Below are positions 38,317 to 47,773 of a stretch of 64,000 nucleotides of DNA, one piece after another (position 1 is the stretch's first letter; each line of letters begins with the position of its first letter). The position numbers were made by a program, and so were the translations under genes. The notes under the pieces are model-generated. The model worked only from the letters and a program-made list of their open reading frames with translations, did not search any database and was not told where the DNA came from. The stretch comes from Vibrio sp. HB236076 (GTDB lineage Bacteria > Pseudomonadota > Gammaproteobacteria > Enterobacterales > Vibrionaceae). Location: positions 1,116,001 to 1,180,000 of the forward strand of contig NZ_CP162601.1 in NCBI RefSeq assembly GCF_040957575.1, read 5' to 3'.

Positions 38317-39837
38317 TTACTTACACAGTGTTTCGTTGACCGCAGCAGGGCGTTTTCGCTGTCTTAAAAAACCAAGTATAGGCAGAGCAATCGAGAGAAC
38401 AATCACCGCAATCAAGGCTTGAGAAATACCGGATTGAGCAAAGGTATCGAGGTTTTGATTGGCAATGCGAAACGCTTGACGAAAAGACTGTTCCATCTGG
38501 CTGCCGACAATCGCTGCTAAGATCATCGGTGCGGTGGGGATGTTTACTCTCCCCATGATAACGCCAGCAATGCCCAGTAAGATTAAGATATAAAAGTCCA
38601 TCACTGAAGCGCTGATGGCATAGCAACCGACAAAGGCCAACCCCAACACAATCGGGTAGAGGACTTGAGCCGGAATGGCCAACAATCGAACCAAAACACC
38701 AGCCAAAGGGATGTTGACGAACGCCAAGATGATATTGGCGACAAACATACTGGCAATCAAACCCCACGCCGTTTCTGGGTATTGAGTAAACAACAATGGC
38801 CCAGGTTGAATGCCGAGCATGAGCAAGGCGCCCATCATCACCGCCGTGGTGCCCGAGCCCGGTACGCCAAGAGAAAGCATAGGGATCATCGCGCCAATCG
38901 AAGCGGCATTGTTGGCTGACTCAGGGGCGGCGAGTCCTTCAATGGCCCCTTGGCCAAACTCTTCTTTTTGCTTTGAAAGTTGCTTTTCGTTGTTGTAGCA
39001 CATCAGAGATGCCATGGTGCCGCCTGCACCGGGCAAAGCGCCGATGATAAAGCCGACCGGAGCACTGCGTAGAATGGGCCATTTTGACCGTTGCCACTCG
39101 GGTTTGGAAATCCATATTTTTTTGAATTTGGTCTGTACTTTTTTGCTGCCATCGCTGAGTGTTTTAAAGCTTTTAAACACTTCACCCATGGCGTAAATAC
39201 CAATGATGACGACCAAAAAATCAATACCGGTTTGCAACTCTAGATTACCAAAGGTAAAGCGCTGTAAGCCCGATTGCCCATCAATGCCCACGGTAGAAAT
39301 CGCCAGGCCTAAACACATGGACAAGAAGCCTTTGAGCATATTGCCTTTCGACATCGAAATCGTCATGGTTAAGGCTGCTACCATGAGTAAAAAATACTCC
39401 GCAGGGCCAAATTTAATCGCAAAACTCGCCACCGGCTCAGCCAATAACGTCATGAGCACTGCGGCAATGGTACCGCCTATTAACGAGGCAATGGCGGAAA
39501 TGGCCAATGCAGACTCAGCGCGTCCTTTCATCGCCATTGGGTAGCCATCGAAGGTGGCCGCTAGGGCCGCGCCATCACCGGGTGTGTTGATCAAAATGGA
39601 GCTGCGCGAGCCACCAAACATGGCACCGATGTATACACCGGTCATGGTGATCAGCGACGCGGTTGGTCCCATCGAAAAGGTCATTGGCAATAACACCGCC
39701 ACACCGGTGGCGGGACCAAGCCCTGGCAACATGCCAATCACGGTTCCTAAAATACCGCCAAATGTGATCAGAAAAAGGTAATAAGGCTGTAACGCAACAC
39801 CAAAACCATTGATTAAATTATTAAAAATATCCATCAT
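38317..39837 (-). CDS. tctA: Tripartite tricarboxylate transporter, large membrane subunit
   Basis: The 506-residue protein has about 11-12 predicted membrane helices and the conserved glycine/proline-rich motifs GMLPGLGPATG near residue 37 and GALPGAGGTMA near residue 260, both typical of TctA. It is the ion-coupled translocation subunit of a TTT system. GGAG precedes the start. The tctB stop is 12 bases upstream, so they form an operon. Confidence 0.95.
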   Translation of the reverse strand: MMDIFNNLINGFGVALQPYYLFLITFGGILGTVIGMLPGLGPATGVAVLLPMTFSMGPTASLITMTGVYIGAMFGGSRSSILINTPGDGAALAATFDGYPMAMKGRAESALAISAIASLIGGTIAAVLMTLLAEPVASFAIKFGPAEYFLLMVAALTMTISMSKGNMLKGFLSMCLGLAISTVGIDGQSGLQRFTFGNLELQTGIDFLVVIIGIYAMGEVFKSFKTLSDGSKKVQTKFKKIWISKPEWQRSKWPILRSAPVGFIIGALPGAGGTMASLMCYNNEKQLSKQKEEFGQGAIEGLAAPESANNAASIGAMIPMLSLGVPGSGTTAVMMGALLMLGIQPGPLLFTQYPETAWGLIASMFVANIILAFVNIPLAGVLVRLLAIPAQVLYPIVLGLAFVGCYAISASVMDFYILILLGIAGVIMGRVNIPTAPMILAAIVGSQMEQSFRQAFRIANQNLDTFAQSGISQALIAVIVLSIALPILGFLRQRKRPAAVNETLCK

Positions 39838-39849
39838 GATTTGGCTCCA

Positions 39850-40362
39850 TTAATTGATAAAGGGAAAAGAGGGCAAGTTCACTGCCAGCAATTGGTTAAA
39901 GATGAGGTAAACACCAAGCGCAAACACCAAGGCAATAAACGCGTTCTTTTTCCACTTTGCCGCGCCACAGGTGACCATCAACATGGCAAACATAAACACA
40001 AAGGTACTTAACACGTAGCCTAAGTGCTCGAAGGTGGCGGCATAAATTAAGCTGATCACACAAGTAATGGCGATTTTTCGGCGGTTGTTTTTGTGTTGCT
40101 CACTCTCGTTAAGCAGAGAGCGAATGGCCAACCAAGAAGGGCGTAGGCCGCCTTTAACGATCAGCAATCCGCCGATAAAGATGGCAATGGCAGCGATGGC
40201 GAGCGGCATAAAAATCGCTTCAAGAGGGTTGCCAAACATAGGTTGTGGCAAAGCAAGCGCATAGCCGCCATAGGCACAACCAAAGGCGATACTAAACAGG
40301 CCGGTTACGCCATCCCAGTTAGCACGCTCAGAGGAAGAAGCTTGATTCGATTGCACAGACAT
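39850..40362 (-). CDS. tctB: Tripartite tricarboxylate transporter, small membrane subunit
   Basis: This 170-residue DUF1468-type protein has about four hydrophobic helices (FGCAYGGYALAL, IFMPLAIAAIAIFIGGLL and two C-terminal ones). TctB has this size and always pairs with TctA. The ATG at 40362 is preferred to upstream frame starts because GAGG lies about 6 bases before it and the N-terminus then matches the usual short cytosolic lead. Confidence 0.9.
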   Translation of the reverse strand: MSVQSNQASSSERANWDGVTGLFSIAFGCAYGGYALALPQPMFGNPLEAIFMPLAIAAIAIFIGGLLIVKGGLRPSWLAIRSLLNESEQHKNNRRKIAITCVISLIYAATFEHLGYVLSTFVFMFAMLMVTCGAAKWKKNAFIALVFALGVYLIFNQLLAVNLPSFPFIN

Positions 40363-40434
40363 AAGATGCCTCATTATGATTTGGGAAAAGAGGAAAGCTG
40401 CCATTCACAGCTTTCCGTGGTAGAGAATAGAAGA

Positions 40435-41424
40435 TTAACGACCAAACACTTCTTTGATCAGAGACTTGTATTGCTCGTTGGTCTTAGCTAAAAACGCGTT
40501 GAAAGCGTGGTCATCTTGATAGGCGTCATCCCAGCCATTGCGTTTTACTGCCGCTTGCCACTCCGGTGTTTTGACCATTTTGGCAATCGCATCGCGCCAA
40601 TAGCTGACCGCTTGCTCTGGCATGTCTTTTGGGGCAAACAAACCACGCCAGTTTTCAAACGTCACGTCGATGCCACTTTCTTTTACTGTTGGGATCTCGG
40701 CAATACTGCCTTCGCCAATTCGCTTGTCCGCGGTTTGGGCTAAGGCATGCAATTTACCGCTTTTGACCAATTCGGCGACATCACCTAAGCCGGTTGAAAT
40801 CAAATCGACATGGCCGCCCAGTGCTTGAGCGACCAGGCTACCGTCTTGGAACGACACATAATCAATTTGACGAAGGTCGTTGACGCCAGCCGCTTTCGCC
40901 ACGAGTAAAAATTGGATGTGATCCATCGAGCCCGCCGTTGACGTGCCGCCAATTTTGACCGATTTAGGATCGGCCTTAAGGGCGTCCATCACTTCTTTGA
41001 TGGTTTTGTATTGAGAGTTTTCTGGTACCACAAAAGCCGCATAGTCGGTGATCAAGCGTGCAATCGGGGTGGTGTCTTTATAGCTGTATTGAGTCAACCC
41101 AGTGAGATTGGTTAGTAAAATGGGCGGTGAGTAAACAGAAATTAGGTTGCCTTTGCCTTGCTGGGTTTGCATGTAAGCAAGGTTGACGGCACCACCGCCA
41201 CCGGGACGGTTGGTCACCGGTAAGTTACTGCTGACAATGCCGGTGTCTTTGAGTGTTTTGGCGACGGTTCGTATGGTGAGGTCCCAGCCGCCCCCAGCGC
41301 CACTTGGGGCAACCATGTTGATGGTTTTTGGCGGGTAGTCAGCGGCCTGAGCGTTATTCAAACTCATCATTGAAGAGAGGGCAAATAAAGTGGCAATTAT
41401 CGTTTTTCTCGCTTTCAGCATCAT
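40435..41424 (-). CDS. tctC: Tripartite tricarboxylate transporter, periplasmic binding protein
   Basis: The 329-residue Bug-family binding protein has a signal peptide ending NAQA-AD near residue 27. The mature N-terminus has PPKTINMVAPSGAGGGWD, the Bug motif that contacts a carboxylate through the glycine loop. A mid-protein GGTSTAGSMDH forms the second ligand loop. Ligands of this family are citrate-like or other carboxylates; the exact one is not given by sequence. AAGG precedes two adjacent ATG codons; the first is used. It is the first gene of tctCBA. Confidence 0.93.
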   Translation of the reverse strand: MMLKARKTIIATLFALSSMMSLNNAQAADYPPKTINMVAPSGAGGGWDLTIRTVAKTLKDTGIVSSNLPVTNRPGGGGAVNLAYMQTQQGKGNLISVYSPPILLTNLTGLTQYSYKDTTPIARLITDYAAFVVPENSQYKTIKEVMDALKADPKSVKIGGTSTAGSMDHIQFLLVAKAAGVNDLRQIDYVSFQDGSLVAQALGGHVDLISTGLGDVAELVKSGKLHALAQTADKRIGEGSIAEIPTVKESGIDVTFENWRGLFAPKDMPEQAVSYWRDAIAKMVKTPEWQAAVKRNGWDDAYQDDHAFNAFLAKTNEQYKSLIKEVFGR

Positions 41425-41996
41425 AAAATCCTTTTGTAATGTCGTTTTGTTGTTTGACACGTGAGGGGAACAGCGCATTATTATTTTGTCGTCAGCGCTA
41501 AACCTAACGTCCTTAAAGTGATTAGGCTTTGAGAACTGTTATTTTTGTTAAGACGCATTTATTCGATATATCAATTGGTTAAATAAAATCCAATCAAATA
41601 TGTTAAATAAATGTTTCTTGGTGGTCATGATAAAGAGGTCGAGAAAAACGAAATGCGAGCCGGAGCAATTTACATCAATAAATTAATGGCGCTTATGGTT
41701 TTTATGGCGTTAATGGCTCGCTCTCTACTTATGTTGTTGATTTTTAATAAGAGGTAAGGGGGCCTGTCGATGGTGGCTTGACGATTAAAGCCTTTTTTTG
41801 TGACCTGGCATTGATTTTTTTACCGTGACAGAGCGCGCCATACCCGCGAGTCCGTTTACTGCTGTTTATTTCAATGGCAAGAGTCAGACTCAATATTGAA
41901 CCTAAATCTCACCATTGAAATTACTCATGACTCGGACTCTAAGCCCTCGTATCGGTGTGACAAAAGGGCGTGAACACTTTGTCCTTCTCGCGTTTT
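41425..41996. promoter_or_regulatory. tctCBA control region and MCP 3' flank
   Basis: This 572-base stretch has no gene. On the tctC side it is AT-rich and holds a direct repeat GTTAAATAAA at 41578-41587 and 41602-41611, spaced 24 bases apart. CitB-type regulators bind AT-rich sites, so this is a candidate operator. Farther along, ATTTCAATGG (41868-41877) and its exact complement (41912-41921) form a 10-bp inverted repeat over 34 bases, near the end of the chemoreceptor gene. Confidence 0.45.
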
Positions 41997-43949
41997 TTAT
42001 ACTTTGAATTGTTCAACCAAGTTCTTTAATTCTATAGAGAAGCGCGCGATGGATTCACTTGAGCTACGGGTTTGTTTACCGGCCTGAGCGCTTTCTTGAG
42101 AGACTTGTTTGACTTGGGTGATGCTGTGATTGATTTCTTGGCTGATTTGGGTTTGCTGATCAGAAATCGCGGCGATGTCGGCGTTTAACACCTTCATTTT
42201 TGAGATGACTTGGGCAATGTTTTCCAATGAGTCGTGGGTATTTTCTGCTTGTCCAACGCATTGTTGTGCCAAAGCTTGACCTTGACTCATCACATTAACG
42301 GTGTCGGTGGTACCGGTTTGCAGTTTTTCAATGATTGACTGGATCTCTTGGGTTGAGTGTCGAGTCCTTTCGGCAAGAGATCGCACTTCATCCGCGACGA
42401 CGGCAAAGCCTCGGCCATGCTCCCCAGCGCGTGCGGATTCTATCGCTGCATTCAACGCTAATAAGTTGGTCTGTTCGGCAATCGATGTAATGACATCTAA
42501 AATCGACGTGATATTTTGCGTGTCCTGCTCGACTTGCGCCAGTTGACTTGAAGACTGATTGACACTGCCGACTAATTGATGAATAGAAGTCATCGACTCA
42601 GACATGATGACCGCGCCTGATTTGGCTTCCCGGTCCGCTTGAGTCGCACTTTGCGAGGCTAACTTGGCGTGCTCGGTGATCTCAAGTACAGACGACGACA
42701 AGGTTTTTATCGATTCCGCGACTTGGTTGGTTTCCTTCTCTTGAGCGATGATCCCTTGTGTGGTTTGCTCGGTGACAGCGGATAACTGGCTCGACTCAAA
42801 CGCCAGTTTTTCACTCGCACTTGAGATGGTGGATATCATGGTACGCAATTGTTGCGCGGTATTTTTGATCGCCTCGATCAGCAATCCCGTTTCATCTCGG
42901 TTGATGGCCTGTACCTTGAGGGTGAGATCGCCATTGGCCAGTTGATTGGCGGCGTTAACGGCGAGCTTGATTGGCTTGGTGATTTGCAGGCTGAGCCAAT
43001 AGGCCGACCCCATTCCGACCAGTAAGGCAAACACCGCCAAGGCAACCGAGTAATTGATGCTCATGTGGTTGGTGTGTTTGATGGCATGACCAAGCTGAGT
43101 TTGATCATCCAAAATAAAGGTCATCGTTTGGTTGATTTGTTCACTTAGCTCCGGACCTAGACTGTCGAGGGTGCTTTTAATGACGCTATCACGTTGAGCG
43201 ATCATCGTTTGCATCGCTTGCAAACTGGCGACGTAACCTTGATGAGCGAGGCGAAACTTTTCCAGTAATTCGCTCATTTCTTCTCGGTTTAAGTACATAT
43301 TTAAGTCGTTCAAATCTTGCTGGATTTTTTCATTGTTAACGGTACTTAGCGCGCTCTCGAAATCTTGGGCTTGCCCGGATTGATAAAATTGCACCGCCTC
43401 TAGTTGCCCTGAAAGCAGCGTTTTTTGAATTTGCGCGGCATAGTAAGCGGATTCACTCTCGCTTTCATCGTAAGCCAGATAGATGATGGTGTTTATGATC
43501 TCATTCATCGTATCACCGCGCACCAGCAATTGTTGTTGGTAGGTGTTGGCGATGGATTTGATGAGGTCAATCACCTGATTCACACCGTGATGGTAGGTTG
43601 TGAGGGAGTGGTCGATGGCGGCCAACAGCGCTTTTTTCTGTGGGTGAGAAGTGGTTTGTTGCAGTGTCGCGAGCGCGTCTTTGATTGCGTCTCTGTTTTG
43701 TTGGTATTTGGGCAACTCTTGCTCATTGTGTGTGGCGAGATACCCGCGAAGGTGGGTCCGCATCATTAAAATATCGGCTTGTAAATGCCGAGCGGTATCG
43801 ATTTGTTCGGCAAAATCTTGATACTGATTCATGCCTTGATTGGCTTTGTTGAGCGCTGTGGTATTCATGAGCAGCGCAAGCGCCAAAATAATTAAAACCA
43901 CAAAGAAACTCAGCGCAATTTTTTTGCCGATGGTTAGTTTTATTCCCAT
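41997..43949 (-). CDS. Methyl-accepting chemotaxis protein, HBM-like sensor
   Basis: This is a 650-residue transmembrane chemoreceptor. Helix 1 is at about residues 9-29, an all-helical periplasmic domain of about 265 residues follows, and helix 2 is near residues 298-320. A HAMP domain and a methyl-accepting coiled coil come next, with the invariant tip [24 protein letters not shown] split around its hairpin. The long helical periplasmic part is the size of the helical bimodular (HBM) domain, which binds citrate-cycle acids in Pseudomonas McpS. No C-terminal CheR-binding pentapeptide is present. Proximity to tctCBA supports a carboxylate ligand; this is inference. Confidence 0.88.
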   Translation of the reverse strand: MGIKLTIGKKIALSFFVVLIILALALLMNTTALNKANQGMNQYQDFAEQIDTARHLQADILMMRTHLRGYLATHNEQELPKYQQNRDAIKDALATLQQTTSHPQKKALLAAIDHSLTTYHHGVNQVIDLIKSIANTYQQQLLVRGDTMNEIINTIIYLAYDESESESAYYAAQIQKTLLSGQLEAVQFYQSGQAQDFESALSTVNNEKIQQDLNDLNMYLNREEMSELLEKFRLAHQGYVASLQAMQTMIAQRDSVIKSTLDSLGPELSEQINQTMTFILDDQTQLGHAIKHTNHMSINYSVALAVFALLVGMGSAYWLSLQITKPIKLAVNAANQLANGDLTLKVQAINRDETGLLIEAIKNTAQQLRTMISTISSASEKLAFESSQLSAVTEQTTQGIIAQEKETNQVAESIKTLSSSVLEITEHAKLASQSATQADREAKSGAVIMSESMTSIHQLVGSVNQSSSQLAQVEQDTQNITSILDVITSIAEQTNLLALNAAIESARAGEHGRGFAVVADEVRSLAERTRHSTQEIQSIIEKLQTGTTDTVNVMSQGQALAQQCVGQAENTHDSLENIAQVISKMKVLNADIAAISDQQTQISQEINHSITQVKQVSQESAQAGKQTRSSSESIARFSIELKNLVEQFKV

Positions 43950-44042
43950 AAGTCATCCGTTACTTATACATACAGTCGTTTTCTGCGCGTTTTGAACACC
44001 CTGGGTGAACGCTCGCATCCCGTTAAATGAACAAGCAAAATT

Positions 44043-44058
44043 TGTGCAAAGTGTCACA
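44043..44058. promoter_or_regulatory. CRP-binding site
   Basis: TGTGC-AAAGTG-TCACA matches the CRP consensus TGTGAnnnnnnTCACA at nine of ten positions. It sits inside a 10-bp perfect inverted repeat (44037-44046 with 44055-44064). It lies about 95 bases upstream of the chemoreceptor start, in the 385-base gap before the VF530 genes, which holds no other clear feature. Confidence 0.65.
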
Positions 44059-44334
44059 AATTTTCCTTATTGTGGGAATGAGGATAGTCAACAATTGCAT
44101 GTGGGAAATAGAGCCATAATCAAACTTTTATGGGCCACTAAAAATACGGGGTGGATGCACCAAATCAAGGCGTTAGTTGCACTATTGTTAAGGCGATAAG
44201 CAAACGGCAAGGATAGACTATCGTACCCCTAGTTCAGTTCTGTTAAACTGACGGTTATTGACAATCCGTGTTGGTTACTCGGCATGGTTATTATCTATTA
44301 CTTACTCTCGCGAGTTTATGAGGTTAGTCTTACC

Positions 44335-44730
44335 ATGACTGATGAAGAAAGAATTGAGTTACAAAAAAATAATCCATTACACGGGTTAAAATTAGAAACC
44401 TTGCTTGAAGAGCTGGTGGACTTTTACGGTTGGGATATTCTTGATACGGCGATGCGCTTTAATTGCTTTCACACCAATCCGTCGATTGCGAGTAGCGTCA
44501 AGTATTTAAAGAAAACCCAATGGGCGCGAGAGAAAATAGAAAACTTTTATCTGTACCGTTTTAAGCGTATGCCACGTGCATCGAACGAAGAGTTTGCCTT
44601 GCCGCCGCGCGCGCGCACCTTCCCGCACGGCCTCAAACCCAAGCAACCAATGGAATTGACCGTCGACTCCATTTTGGCCTCGCAAGCGAAAGCGGCTTCT
44701 GCCCACAAAGAGCGCAGTAAACTACGTTAA
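44335..44730 (+). CDS. VF530-family protein with C-terminal extension
   Basis: The 131-residue protein has a VF530/DUF2132 domain at about residues 10-72: [38 protein letters not shown] and [13 protein letters not shown] (each in the family order). A basic, proline-rich extension of about 55 residues ends in KERSKLR. VF530 proteins are small, named after a Vibrio fischeri gene, and DNA binding has been proposed; function is open. The ATG at 44335 is chosen because the domain begins just after it. The second copy follows after 73 bases. Confidence 0.88.
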   Translation: MTDEERIELQKNNPLHGLKLETLLEELVDFYGWDILDTAMRFNCFHTNPSIASSVKYLKKTQWAREKIENFYLYRFKRMPRASNEEFALPPRARTFPHGLKPKQPMELTVDSILASQAKAASAHKERSKLR

Positions 44731-44803
44731 TCATTGCGCTTTTGCCTTCGTGTTAAACAAGCGCGGTGGTAAAGGCGTTTCCCCACCAAGAGGAAAGAAC
44801 ACC

Positions 44804-45025
44804 ATGAGCCAAGAGCAACCTAATAACCCGCTGCACGGCTTAACGCTGGAAAAGATTTTGGTTCGCTTGCAAGAGCACTATGGCTGGCAAGGCCTAGATG
44901 CGCAAATTCAAATCAATTGCTTTTACAGTAACCCGTCGATTAAATCCTCGCTTAAATTTTTGCGCCGGACACAGTGGGCGAGAGATAAAGTCGAAGCCTT
45001 ATATATAGAAACGTTTTGCCGTTAG
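44804..45025 (+). CDS. VF530-family protein
   Basis: The 73-residue protein consists of the VF530 domain alone: [50 protein letters not shown], with helix after helix. It matches the upstream neighbour at most conserved positions but lacks the basic tail. AGAGGA precedes the ATG at 44804. The two genes are a tandem duplication in one probable operon. Confidence 0.9.
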   Translation: MSQEQPNNPLHGLTLEKILVRLQEHYGWQGLDAQIQINCFYSNPSIKSSLKFLRRTQWARDKVEALYIETFCR

Positions 45026-45087
45026 TTTCTATCACCTTCTGATTCAATTCTATATTTTCCTTTTCATGGCTGTGTTCCTGCCTTTAA

Positions 45088-45690
45088 CTATTGGGGTTGG
45101 CAAAGCATATAAATCACCGTCGCCGCCAAACACAGCGCCAAGCCGCGATTGAGCAAAGCCGCCTGTTGCTGTGAGGCGATGATTGATTTGAGTGCCGAAC
45201 CAAAATAAGCCCAGAGCGATGTACACAAAGCGGTGATGGTGATAAATACCGTAATAATGAGAGTAACTTGCATGACATAGTGGTCACTGATTTGGATAAA
45301 TTGTGCAAATACTGTCATGGCGGCAATCCAGGCTTTGGGGTTCAAAATTTGGATCAAAGCCCCGGCCAGTAGCCCTTGAGCGGCTTGTTCTGGCTGTTCG
45401 TTATCTATTTTTAATCGCGCGATACTCCACGCGGTATACAGCAGATACACAGCCCCTAAGTATTTCAAAATTTCAAACACCTGAGGGTAATGACTCATCA
45501 GGTTGTACAAGCCGGCACTGGCACCAACAAATACCACCAAAACGCCTAATGATGTACCGGCGACAAAGGGCAATGCAGCGACAAAACCGTAGCGATTGGC
45601 AATACTCAGCAAAGTGAGGTTACCTGCGCCTGGGGTTATGGTCATCGAAACGGCAAAGATCAAAAAAGCGATAAAAATTTGTGTGTCCAT
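45088..45690 (-). CDS. LysE/RhtB-family amino-acid exporter
   Basis: The 200-residue inner-membrane protein has six predicted helices. The N-terminal motif MTITPGAGNLTLLSIANRYG matches the family's PGP/GAx signature, and LNPKAWIAAM follows later. Family members export amino acids such as lysine, homoserine or threonine. It is divergent from an Lrp/AsnC regulator 130 bases away, the usual sensor-exporter pair. The actual amino acid is unknown. Confidence 0.9.
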   Translation of the reverse strand: MDTQIFIAFLIFAVSMTITPGAGNLTLLSIANRYGFVAALPFVAGTSLGVLVVFVGASAGLYNLMSHYPQVFEILKYLGAVYLLYTAWSIARLKIDNEQPEQAAQGLLAGALIQILNPKAWIAAMTVFAQFIQISDHYVMQVTLIITVFITITALCTSLWAYFGSALKSIIASQQQAALLNRGLALCLAATVIYMLCQPQ

Positions 45691-45820
45691 GAGGCGAGAG
45701 TCACTTGTTAGTGGTGGTATAAGGTTTATTTACGTTTTATTTTATGCAAATAGAGAGGAAGAACTTTGCTTTATCCTTTATAATTTTACCACCTTTAAAA
45801 AGAATCTTGCTCAATTTATT

Positions 45821-46318
45821 ATGAATAAGAAAGAAACTTCTCATGAAGTGTTAGATGATACTGATGTATCGATTCTCAAAGCTTTGCAGACCGACGGCCG
45901 TATTAGCAACAGTAAGCTCTCTGAAAAGGTGCACTTGAGTGAAACGCCTTGTTGGCGTCGCTTAAAGCGGCTTGAAGAGCAAGAGTACATCAGTGAATAT
46001 ACGGCGGTGCTCAATCGCAAAAAGCTCGGTTTTTCTGTGGTCGGATTTACCTTGGTCAGTTTGGGCAGCCACGATATAAAAAACACCGATATTTTTGAGC
46101 AATTTGTCGCGCAAAGTGATTGGATTCCCTTGTGTCATTGCATTGCTGGCGGGGCGGATTATATTGTTCAAGTCATCGCCAAAGACTTGGATCAGTACTA
46201 CGACCGCATCAGTGAACTAAGGCGAGTTCAAGGCGTCACAGCGCTGCACTCCAACATTTCAGTCAAGGAAATTAAGCATACTCACACCATTCCTTTGTCT
46301 GATACCAATCTCACCTAA
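45821..46318 (+). CDS. Lrp/AsnC-family regulator
   Basis: The 165-residue protein has an N-terminal helix-turn-helix (DVSILKALQTDGRISNSKLSEK region, residues 13-55) and a C-terminal RAM ligand domain. GGADYIVQVIAKDLDQYY near residues 108-125 carries the conserved Gly-Asp-Tyr effector contact. It probably controls the divergent LysE exporter in response to an amino acid. The ATG at 45821 is used; a longer frame back to 45596 runs antisense through the exporter start and is rejected. Confidence 0.9.
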   Translation: MNKKETSHEVLDDTDVSILKALQTDGRISNSKLSEKVHLSETPCWRRLKRLEEQEYISEYTAVLNRKKLGFSVVGFTLVSLGSHDIKNTDIFEQFVAQSDWIPLCHCIAGGADYIVQVIAKDLDQYYDRISELRRVQGVTALHSNISVKEIKHTHTIPLSDTNLT

Positions 46319-46426
46319 AAGAAAGTTACCCATTGGTAAAGTCAGGATGCAATGGCGGCGTTAGTAGTGCTGCTGCTTGCGACTTGCTACACTCAAGGGT
46401 CTGATAAACAATGAAAGTGGATATCT

Positions 46427-46891
46427 ATGGTCAATCACTTGGACGAATACGACAACAAAATTTTACAGCTGTTACAAGACAACGGCCGCCTGACCAATCA
46501 AGAGTTGAGCGCGTTGGTTGGACTTTCCCCTTCACAGTGCTCTCGTCGTCGAATTAATCTAGAAAATCAGAATCTTATCTTGGGTTATTATGCCCGTTTA
46601 TCCCCAAGCGCTCTCAAGCAAAATGTCGTTGCAATGATTGAAGTGAAACTGCTGAGTCATGAAGCAGATAAAACACAACGCTTTTTGCAATTTGTCAGTG
46701 ATGAATCGGCGATTCTCGATGCGTTTAAAACCACCGGTGATGCCGATTATTTGATTAAGTGTGTGGTCTCTGATTTAGATACGCTCAACCAGTTGATCAA
46801 TCGCATTTTTATCACTCAATTAATTGCTCATATCAAAACCTCGGTGGTCCTTGAGCGAGTAAAAGAGCACGGCTGTCTAGTGAACGGCTAG
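46427..46891 (+). CDS. Lrp/AsnC-family regulator
   Basis: The 154-residue protein has the same two-domain layout: helix-turn-helix with GRLTNQELSALVGLSPSQCSRRR (recognition helix near residues 33-47) and a RAM domain with TGDADYLIKCVVSDL. It follows the previous regulator by about 110 bases and lies 150 bases before the YitT gene on the same strand. An inverted repeat with TTGCACCAAA arms lies between this gene and YitT and could be its operator. Confidence 0.92.
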   Translation: MVNHLDEYDNKILQLLQDNGRLTNQELSALVGLSPSQCSRRRINLENQNLILGYYARLSPSALKQNVVAMIEVKLLSHEADKTQRFLQFVSDESAILDAFKTTGDADYLIKCVVSDLDTLNQLINRIFITQLIAHIKTSVVLERVKEHGCLVNG

Positions 46892-46896
46892 GTCGA

Positions 46897-46937
46897 TTGC
46901 ACCAAAATCGACATCCACCTTTCACAATTTGGTGCAA
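46897..46937. repeat. Inverted repeat between Lrp gene and YitT gene
   Basis: TTGCACCAAA at 46897-46906 is exactly complementary to TTTGGTGCAA at 46928-46937, with a 21-base spacer. A third related half-site ATGGTGCAT is at 46948-46956. It could be a regulator operator or a weak terminator. Confidence 0.45.
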
Positions 46938-47040
46938 AATTTAGCTAATGGTGCATGAAGCGCTCGTATTTTAAAAATATTTGCACACAATGCTCGTTTT
47001 GGTAATAATTACGCACAAATTGAGCTTTGGAGGGATAAGG

Positions 47041-47652
47041 ATGTCAGAAGTGGTATTGAACAAGACGAGCCATAAGTGGTTTGAAGATGCCATTGCGTTG
47101 TTGATGGGCACGAGTTTGGTTGCCTTCGGCGTGATGTGTTTAAAGCAATTGGGTATGGTCACTGGTGGTACTGCAGGGCTGTCACTGTTTTTGAGTTATC
47201 ACACTCATATCGAGTTTGGTACGCTGTTTTTTCTGATCAATTTGCCTTTTTATTATTTGGCGGCGCGCCGAATGGGATGGTTGTTTTGTCTTAAGACCTT
47301 TACCGCCGTCGGTTTAGTGTCGTTTATTACCAATACCCAAGGGCAATTAATAGAGATCAGTTCACTCAATCCTATTTATGCCGCGATTTTTGGTGGGTTT
47401 TTATTTGGTGCCGGCTTTATTATTTTGTTCCGCCACAAAGCGAGTTTGGGTGGCTTTAATATTTTAGCCCTGTATTTACAAGATAAGTTTGGCTGGCGTG
47501 CTGGTTGGTTGTTGATGGGGATCGATGTCACCATCATGCTGGTGTCTTTGTCGGTTGTGGGTCCTTATGAGCTGGTCTTATCGATTCTTTGCGGCTTGAT
47601 TCTCAATTTAATCATTGCCTTAAACCACCGTTCAGACCGTTATTTGGTTTAA
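47041..47652 (+). CDS. YitT-family membrane protein
   Basis: This is a 203-residue protein with five or six predicted helices and the conserved MVTGGTAGLSLFLSY motif near residues 38-52 and HKASLGGFNILALY near residues 131-144, both typical of the YitT/DUF161 family. Function is unproven; transport is often assumed. The start ATG at 47041 has AAGG close upstream, and a GGAGGG run lies farther back. It is probably regulated by the Lrp-type gene before it. A clear terminator follows. Confidence 0.88.
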   Translation: MSEVVLNKTSHKWFEDAIALLMGTSLVAFGVMCLKQLGMVTGGTAGLSLFLSYHTHIEFGTLFFLINLPFYYLAARRMGWLFCLKTFTAVGLVSFITNTQGQLIEISSLNPIYAAIFGGFLFGAGFIILFRHKASLGGFNILALYLQDKFGWRAGWLLMGIDVTIMLVSLSVVGPYELVLSILCGLILNLIIALNHRSDRYLV

Positions 47653-47714
47653 AGACTGAACCCTTATCTGGCACCCGTTGGTGTGTCGAATTCACGGTTA
47701 ATTAAGCGACTTTT

Positions 47715-47752
47715 AACGCCTAGCCGCACCAAGGGTTAGGCGTTTTTTTTTG
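47715..47752. terminator. Terminator between the YitT and CLCA_X genes
   Basis: AACGCCTA (47715-47722) pairs with 47737-47744 over a 14-base loop, followed by at least eight T. Confidence 0.82.
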
Positions 47753-47773
47753 CCGGTAAAATCGTTACCTCAA

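Noticed and set aside
39203-39544. Plus-strand frame inside tctA
   Set aside because: It is antisense to TctA helices and no recognisable protein.
44005-44199. 64-residue plus-strand frame before the VF530 genes
   Set aside because: It begins at a non-ATG codon, has no ribosome site, spans the CRP palindrome and has no recognisable composition.
45596-45820. Extended N-terminus of the Lrp regulator
   Set aside because: It overlaps the start of the divergent exporter, and the Lrp domain begins after the ATG at 45821.
46301-46316. A third MITE terminus (GATACCAATCTCACC)
   Set aside because: Only nine bases match and they are the last codons of the Lrp gene.
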